Below, in pieces: positions 49,300 to 60,484 of a DNA stretch of 64,000 nt; the stretch's first letter is position 1, and each line of letters opens with the position of its first letter. The stretch is taken from positions 11,966,129 through 12,030,128 of the forward strand of contig NC_034011.1 in NCBI RefSeq assembly GCF_000346465.2, in the 5' to 3' direction. The position numbers were made by a program, and so were the translations under genes. Origin of the DNA: Prunus persica (Eukaryota; Streptophyta; Magnoliopsida; Rosales; Rosaceae). A model generated the notes under the pieces. The model was not told the DNA's origin. It saw only the letters and a program-made list of their open reading frames with translations, and ran no database searches.

Positions 49300-50481
49300 T
49301 TACACTTGTTGGGGAGCTTGCTGGAATTGCCTTTGTTGTGTTTGGAATCCTGGGGGAGGTCCTTGATATTGTTGCACATTTGGATTGTTGTTCCACCTGA
49401 AATTAGGATGATTTCTCCATCCCGAATTGTACATGTTTGAATAAGGATCATTTTGAGGATTCCTTGCTTGAAGGGCATTTGCTTGTTCTAGCATGTGCTC
49501 CGCAAAAGATTGGTCTTGAACTTCCACTTTGTTTCCTAGAGGGCCAGTCACTGCCTGTTGGAGCAAAGAACACATAACATCAAGTTTTGCAGCAATCTCA
49601 TTATTAGTACTTACCTCAGAGACCACAGCTTTCATAGGAGCTCCTCTTCCTTTATTGTGGCTCCATTGTTGAGAGTTAGTACTCAAGGATTCAAAGAGAG
49701 TAAAAGCCTCATCTGCTGTTTTGTTCATCAGTCCTTCTCCACTTGTTGCATCTACCATCATCCTTTCGGAATCAAGCAAACCTTCATAGAAAGATTGCAT
49801 TTGCATCCAACTCTCTATGTTGTGGTGTGGGCAAGAACTTATCATCTCCTTGTACCCCTCCCAACATTCATGAAAAGCTTCTCCTTTCTTTTGTGTGAAA
49901 CCAAGAATTTCCTTTCTAATCTCTTTAGTCTTTTGAGCCGGAAAAAATTTCTGCAAAAACTTATTAGAAAGCTCTTCCCAAGTATGAATTGAAGCATTAG
50001 GCAAAGAGTATAACCAAGACTTAGCTTTATCTTTTAAACTGAACGGGAATAGCCTCATCTTAATCTGCTCATCATCAAGGTTTTGAATTTTGATCGTAGC
50101 ACATATTTCAAAGAATTGCTTAATATGCATGTAAGGATCCTCAGTGGTATTACCATAATAAGTTGGAAGAAGATGAATCATACCACTTTTAAGCTCAAAC
50201 CTGTCAACTGTGAGTTGAGGATAGACGCTGCACGAAGGTTGATCGGTGACTTTGGGAATGGAAAACTCACGCATGGGTTTTCTTGGTTGGACAACAAGCG
50301 CACCACCTCCTTCATCATTGTTGTTGTTCGGAATCTCTGCCATGTTGCTTGAACCTTCAGATTCGTAACTTTTAGATTCAACGCTTGAAGAACTATAATT
50401 CCTCCTCAAACCAGCACGCACAGCAGCGGTTCTTGGTGAAAGTGGCTCAGGTGAACTTTGCACCTGGTCAGATTCGGACAT
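49300..50481 (-). CDS. Athila Gag (inner complex)
   Basis: 393 codons from ATG at 50479-50481, which I prefer to an open GTG two codons upstream, to TAA at 49300-49302. After a Ser-rich N-terminus comes a retrotransposon gag domain (PF03732-like), about residues 85-260. It includes DPYMHIKQFFEIC, RLFPFSLKDKAKSWLYSLP, TWEELSNKFLQKFFP and FHECWEGYKEM. The C-terminus is Asn/Gln-rich. Gag forms the virus-like particle. No CCHC knuckle is visible before the stop. The same phase continues past the TAA with only six codons before the next Met, so the TAA is probably a nonsense mutation in one Gag-Pol frame rather than the natural end. Confidence 0.88.
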   Translation of the reverse strand: MSESDQVQSSPEPLSPRTAAVRAGLRRNYSSSSVESKSYESEGSSNMAEIPNNNNDEGGGALVVQPRKPMREFSIPKVTDQPSCSVYPQLTVDRFELKSGMIHLLPTYYGNTTEDPYMHIKQFFEICATIKIQNLDDEQIKMRLFPFSLKDKAKSWLYSLPNASIHTWEELSNKFLQKFFPAQKTKEIRKEILGFTQKKGEAFHECWEGYKEMISSCPHHNIESWMQMQSFYEGLLDSERMMVDATSGEGLMNKTADEAFTLFESLSTNSQQWSHNKGRGAPMKAVVSEVSTNNEIAAKLDVMCSLLQQAVTGPLGNKVEVQDQSFAEHMLEQANALQARNPQNDPYSNMYNSGWRNHPNFRWNNNPNVQQYQGPPPGFQTQQRQFQQAPQQV

Positions 50482-50637
50482 GCACACACCAAGGAAGTCA
50501 ATTCAATGCTTTCAATGGAGATAACAACAAAATACAAAAACTGAATACTAAAAGAAAAACCAACGAAAAGAAACAAATGAAACAAACAAAAACAAAACAA
50601 TCAAAGTAATCTAACTATAGCACCATCTTTACCGGTT

Positions 50638-50654
50638 CCCCGGCAACGACGCCA
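50638..50654 (-). promoter_or_regulatory. Primer binding site, tRNA-Asp type
   Basis: Sense TGGCGTCGTTGCCGGGG resembles the complement of the tRNA-Asp 3' end used by Athila and Tat elements, with one apparent mismatch (T for C at position 6). It lies 6 nt inside LTR-C, as expected for the 5' LTR side. Confidence 0.85.
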
Positions 50655-50660
50655 AAAACT

Positions 50661-52468
50661 TGTTGAGACTATTCTTAACAACTAAAATGAGTTATTAAAA
50701 ACAGCAACTTTAATTCTCGCAAGTGCACGAACCGTTTATAGTATAGCTGATGTAAATACGAGGTCGATCCCACGGAGAATGGTAACTTGGTTAAAAGTTA
50801 AATTACTTAGAATGCTAGAAAAAACAAAGAACAAAGAAACTGACTAAATAGCTAAAGACAAGGTCGAATTCAACAATACCTCTTGCTAATTACTCAAGGT
50901 CTAGGACAGAATCCTAGCACCACACACGCACTCGAAATGGGGGGTTTTGTTGTTGAAATGAAAACAAGAAAGTGAAATGAAAGTGCTCGAAAGTAAACAC
51001 TGGCAGCAATCAACAAGTTGTGAAACAATGATTGAGAGGTGTTAGAGCCTTGGAATCCACCACTAGTTTTCCTATCCAAGTTATGAATGCATAGAAATTG
51101 ACTCAAGCTTCATCAACAATAGATCATCGCATACAAGCCTATGGTATCTAGGTGCAGGATGCATGATTCTCCTAAGGCAAGTGATTATGCATGGTATCTA
51201 CACAACACGTGATCTCTAATGTGCAACCTAAGCATGGTATCTACTTAGAATAAAGCATACAAGAGTCATTAAGCTCCTTGAGAATATGATAATCACACAA
51301 GTCCTAGAACATAGTATCTGTCCTAGTCAACCTATGGTTATTAACCCCTTGAATGATTCTTCGGCCATTCATGTGTTGCTTGTGTAAGGAGAGTAGAATT
51401 GGTGAATCTAAACCCCTTCCCAACCTGTGCTAGATGCATAAAATCCTAGTTAGCTACTCCAAGAAAACATACATCAAGCACATAATAAACTGGAGATTAA
51501 CAACTTGATAATAAAAGCAAGGAAATCAATTAACCATAAAATCATTCAAAACATTGAATATTCATGACTAGGGCTTCATCCTAAGCCCTAACTAAATGGA
51601 TTAGTTAGACATAACTATGAATACAGAAAATAAGAAATACATAGATAGGATAAAGAGAGGAGAAGAACTAGTGATGGTAGCAAGGAAGTTCCCAGGACAG
51701 CTCCCAGCTCCCTTCTCTCTTTGTGGTGAATCTGAATGTGTGTATGAGAGTAATGGATGAAGTGAATGTGTGTGTCCCCTCTCCCCCCTTGAATGAGTGT
51801 GCAACTCTCTATTTATAGAGTGCAATTTCGTGCTCCCCTTTGGCTGGTGAAGCACACCTCTCTTAGCTGCTCCCAACTGCTCCAGCTGGCCATATTTCCC
51901 AACTGCTCAAGCTGACAAATACATTTTTTGGTATGGTTTCTCTATGGAAAGCTTGACTTTTGTTCATCTTTCTGAGCTTTTGAGCTGATTTGACTCCCAT
52001 GTGTGGCTGCCCATGTGTAGCACACGACTCTAGGGATGTAGCCACATTAAATGTGATGGCAGCCAACATGACATTTCCGTGCACTTGGTTCAGTCTTTGA
52101 CGTGTTGAGGGCTCCAGATTTATCCAATTGGGCTGAAATGTGGATCTGTTATAATAGACACCCATTGGAACAACGTTTATGAAGAATGTCTCCTCATCCG
52201 ACCTGTGTAAGTTACTGAAATGAAACCTGCAAGATGACCTACGAAACTGGACTGACAAGGAGTGTGGCACAAATTGCTTTTGTCTTTAAGCTCATATTCC
52301 TCTTGTGCCACTCAGCCCTTAACATGCATGAATTGTATCAAATGTCATCCCCTTGCTGTCTTAACCTACAAAGCACACAAACATAGGTAAGAGACTCAAA
52401 ATAAAGAGAAGCTAACAAAATTACTAAGGAAATAAGGCATGCAAATGTGTGAAATTATGAGCTTATCA
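50661..52468 (-). repeat. Athila LTR-C (5' LTR of the outer element)
   Basis: 1808 bp, starting TGTTGAGAC and ending CTTATCA on the plus strand. Its markers agree with LTR-A along its whole length, including the end next to the primer site, so it is the original partner of LTR-A. TATA box (sense) at 51810-51817. Confidence 0.93.
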
Positions 52469-52473
52469 TCCAA
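52469..52473. repeat. Target site duplication, right copy of Athila complex (TCCAA)
   Basis: Pairs with TGCAA at 36476-36480 (4 of 5). TCCAA is the usual satellite sequence here, so the left copy has probably mutated. Confidence 0.8.
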
Positions 52474-53509
52474 TTTTATGGACCAATCGATATCGGATTG
52501 AGTCCAAAACTTGGGGAACATCATAATATGATGGGAAGAGTCATTTGGTGACTTTTGAGTGAAATCCAATGGGCAAAACTATGCAATACACCAACCACCC
52601 TATTTCTTAACGAACTTCGTACAAACTTGAATTGTCCAATTTCATGGACCAATCGATATCGGATAGAGTGCAAATCTTGGGGAACATCATAATACGGTGG
52701 GAGGATTCATTTGGTGGGTTTTTAGTGAAATCCACTCTCTACAACTATGCAATACACCAACCACTCCATTTCATAACGAACTTCGTTCGAACATGAATTG
52801 TCCAATTTCATGGACCAATCGATATCGGATTGAGTTCAAAACTAGGGGAACATCATAATATGATGGGAGGAGTCATTCGGTGACTTTTGAGAGAAATCCA
52901 AGTGCTAAAACAATGCAATAAACTAACCACTCCATTTCATAACGAACTTCGTACGAACCTGAATTGTCAAATTTCGTGGACCAATCGATATCGGATTCAG
53001 TCCAAAACATGGGGATCATCATAATACGGTGGGAGGAGTCATTTGCTGGGTTTTGAGTGAAATTCAATGTCTACAACTATGCAATACACCAACCACCCAA
53101 TTTCACAACGAACTTCGTATGAACCTGAATTGTCCAATTTCGTGGACCAATCAATATTGAATTGAGTCCAAAGCGTGGGGAGCATCGTTCTACGGCGGAG
53201 GACTCATTTGGTGGGTTTTGAGTGAAATCCAATCTCTACAACTATGCAATACACCAACCACTCCATTTCAGAACGAACTTCGTACGAACCTGGATTGTCC
53301 AATTTCATGGACCAATCGATATCGGATTGAGTGCAAAACTTGGGGAACATCATAATACGGTGGGCGGATTCATTTGGTGGGTTTTTAGTGAAATCCACTC
53401 TCTACAACTATGCAATACACCAACCACTCCATTTCATAACGAACTTCGTTCAAACCTGAATTGTCCAATTTCATGGACTAATCGATATCGGATTGAGTTC
53501 CAAACTTGG

Positions 53510-55700
53510 GGAACATCATAATACGGTGGGAGTAGTCATTCGGGGTGTTTTGAGTGAAATCCATTTTCTACAACTGTGCAATACACCAACCACTCCATTT
53601 CATAACGACCTTCGTACGAACATGAATTGTCCAATTTCAGAGGACCAATCGATATCGGATTGAGTCCAAACCTTGGGGGTCATCATAATACGGTGGGAGG
53701 AGTCATTTCGTGGGTTTTTAGTGAAATCCAGTCTTTACAACTATGCAATACACCAACAACTCCATTTCAGAACGAACTTCGTACGAACCAGAACTGTCCA
53801 ATTTCATGGACCAATCGATATCGGATTGAGTCCAAAACTTGGGGGTCATCGAAATACGGTGGGAGGAGTCATTTGGTGGGTTTTGAGTGAAATCCATTCT
53901 CTAAAACTATGCAATACACCAACCACTCCATTTCATAACGAACTTCGTACGAACCTGAATTGTCCGATTTCTTGGACCAATCGATATCGGATTGAGTCAA
54001 AAACTTGGGGATCATCATAATACGGTGGGAGGAGTCATTTCGTGGGTTTTGAGTGAAATCCAATCTTTACAACTATGCAATACAACAACCACTCCATTTC
54101 ATAACGAACTTCGTACGAACCTGAATTGTCCAATTTCGTGGAGCAATCGATATCGGATTGAGTTCAAAACTTGGCGATCATCATAATACGGTGGGAGGAG
54201 TCATTTCGTGGGTTTTGAGTGAAATCCAATCCCTACAACTATGCAATACACCAACTACCCCATTTCATAACAAACTTCGTACGAAACTGAATTGTCCAAT
54301 TTCGTGGACCAATCGATATCGGATTGAGTCCAAAACTTGGGGAACATCATAATATGATCGCAGGAGTCATTTGGTGTCTTTTGAGTGAAATGCGATGGCT
54401 AAAACTATGCAATTCACCAACCACTCCGTTTCAGAACGAACTTTGTTCGAACCTGAATTGTCCAATTTCATTGACCAATCGATATCGGATTGTGTCCAAA
54501 CTTGGGGAACATCATGACACGGTGGGTGGAGTCATTCGGTGGCTTTTGAGTGAAATCCAATGGGTAAAACTATGCAATACACCAACCATTCCATTTCAGA
54601 ACGAACTTTGTTCGAACATGAATTGTCCAATTTCATGGTCCAATCGATATCGGATTGTGTCCAAAACTTGGGGAGCATCAAACTATGGTGGGTGGATTCA
54701 TTTGGTGGCTCTTGAGTGAAATTCAATGGGTAAAACTGTGCAATACACCAACCACTCCATTTCATAACGAACTTCGTTCAAACCTGAATTGCCCAATTTC
54801 ATGGACTAATTGATATCGGATTGAGTTCAAAACTTGGGGAACATCATAATACGGTGGGAGTAGTCATTTGGGGTGTTTTGAGTGAAATCCATTTTCTACA
54901 ACTGTGCAATACACCAACCACACCATTTCATAACGACCTTCGTACGAACAAGAATTGTCCAATTTCAGAGGACCAATCGATATCGGATTGAGTCCAAACC
55001 ATGGGGGTCATCACAATACGGTGGGAGGAGTCATTTCGTGGGTTTTTAGTGAAATCCAGTCTTTACAACTATGCAATACACCAACAACTCCATTTCAGAA
55101 CGAACTTCGTACGAACCTGAACTGTCCAATTTCATGGACCAATCGATATCGGATTGAGTCCAAAACTTGGGGGTCATCGTAATACGGTGGGAGGAGTCAT
55201 TTGGTGGGTTTTTAGTGAAATCCATTCTCTAAAACTATGCAATACACCAACCACTTTATTTCATAACGAACTTCGTACGAACCTGAATTGTCCAATTTCT
55301 TGGACCAATCGATATCGGATTGAGTCAAAAACTTGGGGATCATCATAATACGGTGGGAGGAGTCATTTCGTGGGTTTTGAGTGAAATCCAATCTTTACAA
55401 CTATGCAATACAACAACCACTCCATTTCATAACGAACTTCGTACGAACCTGAATTGTCCAATTTCGTGGAGCAATCGATATCGGATTGAGTCCAAAACTT
55501 GGCAATCATCATAATACGGCAGGAGGAGTCATTTCGTGGGTTTTGAGTGAAACCAATCCCTACAACTATGCAATACACCAACTACCCCATTTCATAACAA
55601 ACTTCGTACGAACCTGAATTGTCCAATTTCGTGGACCAATCGATATCGGATTGAGTCCAAAACTTGGGGAACATCATAATATGATCGGAGGAGTCATTTG
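53510..55700. repeat. Eight-monomer higher-order repeat, 1328-bp offset
   Basis: The segment at about 53510-54370 recurs at about 54838-55697, exactly 8 x 166 bp on. Both copies carry TTTCAGAGGACC (an inserted G), GGGGGTCATC and GTAGTCATT variants. The copies lie in tandem, with divergence near 54370-54830. Confidence 0.8.
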
Positions 55701-58700
55701 GTGTCTTTTGAGTGAAATCCAATCTCTAAAACTATGCAATACACCAACCACTCCATTTCAGAACGAACTTCGTAGGAAACTGAATTGTCCAATTTCTTGG
55801 ACCAATCGATATTGGATTGAGTCCAAAACTTGGGGACATCATAATACGGTGGGAGGAGTCTGTTGGTGGGTTTTGAGTGAAATCCAATCTGTAAAACTAT
55901 GCAATACACCAACCACTCCATTTAATAACGAACTTCATTCGAACCTGAATTGTCCAATTTCATGGACAAATCGATATCGGATTCAGTCCAAAATATGGGG
56001 AGCATCGTACTACGGTGGGAGGAGTCATTTGGTGGGTTTTGAGTGAAATCGAATCTCTACAACTATGCAATGCACCGACCACTCCATTTCATAACGAACT
56101 TCGTACGAACTTAAATTGTTCAATTTCATGTGCCAATCGATATCAGATTGAGTCCAAAACTTGGGGAACATCATAATATTGTGGGAGGAGTCATTTGGCG
56201 GGTTTTGAGGGAAATCCAATCTCTCGAGCTATACAATACACCAACCACACCATTTCATAACGAACTTCGTTCGAACCAGAATTGTCCAATTTCATGGACT
56301 AATCGATATCGGATTGAGTCCAAAACTTGGGGATCGTCATAATACGGTGGGAGGAGACATTTGGCAGGTTTTGAGTGAAATCCAATCTCTACAACTGTGC
56401 AATACACTAACCACTCCATTTCAGAATGAATTTCGTACGAATCTGAATTGTCCAATTTCATGGACCAATCGATATCGGATTGAGTCAAAAACTTGGGGAA
56501 TATCATAATGCGGTGGGAGGAGTCATTTGGTGTCTTTTGAGTGAAATCCAATCTCTACAACTATGGAATACACCAACCACTCCATTTCATAACGAAACTT
56601 CGTACAAACCAGAATTGGTCTGGGAGGAGTCATTTCGTGGGTTTTGAGTGAAATCCAATCTCCACAACTATGCAATACACCAACCACCCTATTTCATAGC
56701 GAACTTAGTATGAACCTGAATTGTCCAATTTCATGGGCCAATCGATATCGGATTGAGTCCGAAACTTGGGGAACTTCATAATATGAGGAGAGGAGTCATT
56801 TGGTGTCTTTTGACTGAAATCCAATCTCTACAACTATGCAATACACCAACCACTCCATTTCCTAACGAACTTCGTACGAACCTAAGTTGTCCAATTTCAT
56901 GGACCAATCGATATCGGATTGAGTCCAAAACTTGGGGAACATCATAATATGGTGGGAGGAGTCATTTTGCTGGTTTTGAGTGAAATCCAATCTTTACAAC
57001 TATGCAATACACCAACCACCCTATTTCATAACGAACTTCGTACGAACATTAATTGTCCAATTTCATGGACCAATCGATATCGGATTGAGTCCAAAACTTG
57101 GGAAACATCACAATATGATGGGAGGAGTCATTTGGTGTCTTTCGACTGAAATCCAATGGCTAACACTACGCAATATCAGATTGAGTCCAAAACTTGGGGA
57201 ACATCACAATATGATGTTCCAATCTCTGCAACTATGCAATACCCCAACCACTCCAATTCAGAACGAACTTCGTACGAACTTGAATTGTCCAATTTCTTTG
57301 ACCAATCGATATCGGATTGAGTCCAAAATTTGGGGAACATGATAATATGATCGGAGGAGTCATTTGGTGTCTTTTGAGTGAAATCCAATTGCTAAAATTA
57401 TGAAACACACCAACCACTCCATTTCAGAGCGAACTTCGTACGAACATGAATTGTCCAATTTCTTAGACCAATCAATATCGGATTGAGTCCAAAACTTGGG
57501 GAACATCATAATACGGTAGGAGGAGTCATTTGGTGGGTTTTGAGTGAAATCCAATCTGTAAAACTATGCAATACAACAACCACTCCATTTCATAATGAAC
57601 TTCGTATGAACCTGAATTGTCCAATCTCGTGGAGGAATCGATACCGAATTGGGTCCAAAACTTGGGGATCATCATAGTACGGTGGGAGGAGTCATTTCGT
57701 GGGTTTGGAGTGAAATCCAATCTCTAAAACTATGCAATACACCAACCACTCCATTTCATAACGAACTTCGTACGAACCGGAATTGTCAAATTTCATGGAC
57801 CAATCAATATCGGATTGAGTCCAAAACTTGGGGATCATCATAATACGGTAGGAGGAGTCATTTCGTGGGTATTGAGTGAAATCCAATCTCTACAACTATG
57901 CAATACACTAACCACTCCATTTCATAATGAACTTCGTACGAACCTGAATTGTCCAATTTCATGGACCAGTCGATATCGGATTGAGTCCAAAACTTGGGGA
58001 TCAACATAATATGGTGGGAGGAGTCATTTCGTGGGTTTTCAGTGAAATCTAATCTCTACAACGATGCAATACACCAACCACCCTATTTCATAATGAACTT
58101 CGTACGAACCTGAATTGTCAAATTTCATGGACCAATCGATATCGGATTGAGTCCAAAACTTGGGGAACATGATAATACGGTGGGCGGATTCATTTGGTTG
58201 GTTTTTAGTGGAATCCATTCTCTAAAACTATGCAGTACAACGACCACTCCATTTCAAAATCAACTTCGTTCGAACCTGAATTCTCTAATTTCATGGGCCA
58301 ATTGATATCGGATTGAGTCCAAAACTTGGGGAACATCATAATATGATCGGAGGAGTCATTTGGTGTCTTTTGAGTGAAATCCATTTGGCAATACACCAAC
58401 CACTACATTTCAGAACGAACTTCGTAGGAACCTGAATTGTCCAATTTCATGGACCAATCGATATCGGATTGAGTCCACAACTTGGGGACATCATAATACG
58501 GTGGGAGGAGTCATTTGGTTGGTTTTGAGTGAAATCCAATATGTAAAACTATGCAATACACCAACCACTCCATTTAATAACGAACTTCGTTCGAACCTGA
58601 ATTGTCCAAATTCATGGACCAATCGATATCGGATTGAGTCCAAAATGTGGGGAGCAACGTAGTACGGTGGGAGGACTCATTTGGCCGGTTTGAGTGAAAT

Positions 58701-60484
58701 CCAATCTGTACAACTATGCAAAACACCAACCACTCCATTTCATAACGAACTTCGTACGAACCTGAATTGTCCAATTTCATGGACCAGTCGATATCGGATT
58801 GAGTCCAAAACTTGGGGATCATCATAATACGGTGGGAGGAGTCATTTCGTTTTTGAGTGAAATCTAATCTCTACAACGATGCAATACACCAACCACTCCA
58901 TTTCATAACGAACTTCGTACGAACCTGAATTGTCCAATTTCATGGACCAATCGATATCAGATCGAGTCCAAAACTTGGGGAACATCGTAATATGATAAGA
59001 GGAGTCATTTGGTGTCTTTTGAGTGAAATCCAATCTCTACAACTATGCAATACACCAACCACTCCTTTTCATAACGAACTTCGTATGAACCTGAATTGTC
59101 CAATTTCATGGACCAATCGATATCGGATTGAGTCCAAAACTTGGGGAACATCATAATACGGTGGGAGGAGTCATTTGGTGGGTTTTGAGTGAAATCCATT
59201 CTCTAAAATTATGCAATACACCGACCACTCCATTTCAAAACGAACTTCGTTCGAACCTAAATTGTCCAATTTCATGGGCCAATCGATACCGGATTGAGTC
59301 CAAAACTTGGGGCACATGATAATATGACCGGAGGAGTCATTTGGTGTCTTTTGAGTGAAATCCAATCTCTAAAACTATGCAATACAACAACCATACCATT
59401 TCAGAACGAACTTCGTAGGAACCTGAATTGTCCAATTTCTTGGACCAATCGATATCGGATTGAGTCCAAAACTTGGGGACATCATAATTTGGTCGGAGGA
59501 GTCTGCTGGTGGGTTTTGAGTGAAATCCAATCTGTAAAACTATGCAATACACCAACCACTCCATTTAATAACGAACTTCGTTCGAACCTGAATTGTCCAA
59601 TTTCATGGACCAGTCGATATCGGGTTAAGTCCAAAACTCGGAGATCATCATAACACAGTGGGGGGGAGTCATTTCGTGGGTTTTGAGTGAAATCCAATCT
59701 CTACAAAGATGCAATACACCAACAACTCCATTTCATAATGAACTTCGTACGAACCTGAATTGTCCAATTTCATGGACCAATCGATATCAGATTGAGTCCA
59801 AAACTTGGGGAACATCGTAATATGATAGGAGGAGTCATTTGGTGTCTTTTGAGTGAAATCCAATCTCTACAACTATGCAATACACCAACCACTCCATTTA
59901 ATAACGAACTTCGTTCGAACCTGAATTGTCCAATTTCATGGACCAGTCGATATCGGGTTAAGTCCAAAACTCGGGGATCATCATAATACAGTGGGGAGGA
60001 GTCATTTCGTGGGTTTTGAGTGAAATCCAATCCCTACAACTATGCAATACACCAACTACCCCATTTCATAACAAACTTCGTACGAACCTGAATTGTCCAC
60101 TTTCGTGGACAAATCGATATCGGATTGAGTCCAAAACTTGGGGAACATCATAATATGATCGGAGGAGTCATTTGGTGTCTTTTGAGTGAAATCCAAACTC
60201 TAAAACTATGCAATACACCAACCACTCCATTTCAGAACGAACTTCGTAGGAAACTGAATTGTCCAATTTCTTGGACCAATCGATATCAGATTGAGTCCAA
60301 AACTTGGGGACATCATAATACGGTGGGAGGAGTCTGCTGGTGGGTTTTGAGTGAAATCCAATTTGTAAAACTATGCAATACACCAACCACTCCATTTAAT
60401 AACGAACTTCGTTCGAACCTGAATTGTCCAATTTCATGGACCAGTCGATATCGGGTTATGTCCAAAACTCGGGGATCATCATAA
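55651..60484. repeat. Repeated satellite block with shortened CTTGGGGACATC monomer
   Basis: Two-monomer blocks at 55651-56046, 59294-59653 and 60125-60484 share AACTTGGGGACATC (one monomer 2-3 bp short) and GGAGGAGTCTG followed by TTGGTGGG or CTGGTGGG. The last two copies are 831 bp (5 monomers) apart, and the first lies 4474 bp from the third. Confidence 0.75.

Larger units (their letters stand above)
36481..52468 (-). mobile_element. Nested, partly collapsed Athila-type Ty3/gypsy complex
   Basis: 15,988 bp made of LTR-A (36481-38288), the 3' part of an interior (38289-41670), LTR-B (41671-43476), a full-length interior (43477-50660) and LTR-C (50661-52468), all with sense on the minus strand. 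Athila assignment rests on the long LTRs, a tRNA-Asp type primer site, a gag-pol in one phase, and RT and integrase motifs of that lineage. Only the outer ends carry a matching target duplication. Interior A stops exactly where LTR-B begins, as in a nested insertion. Confidence 0.92.

Noticed and set aside
49558..49992. 144-codon plus-strand frame over Athila gag
   Set aside because: It is antisense to the gag domain, with no domain of its own.
36481..52468. Simple tandem Athila from unequal LTR crossover
   Set aside because: That would give two complete interiors and no break in pol. Here one interior stops inside RNase H exactly at an LTR start, and the LTR subtypes differ.
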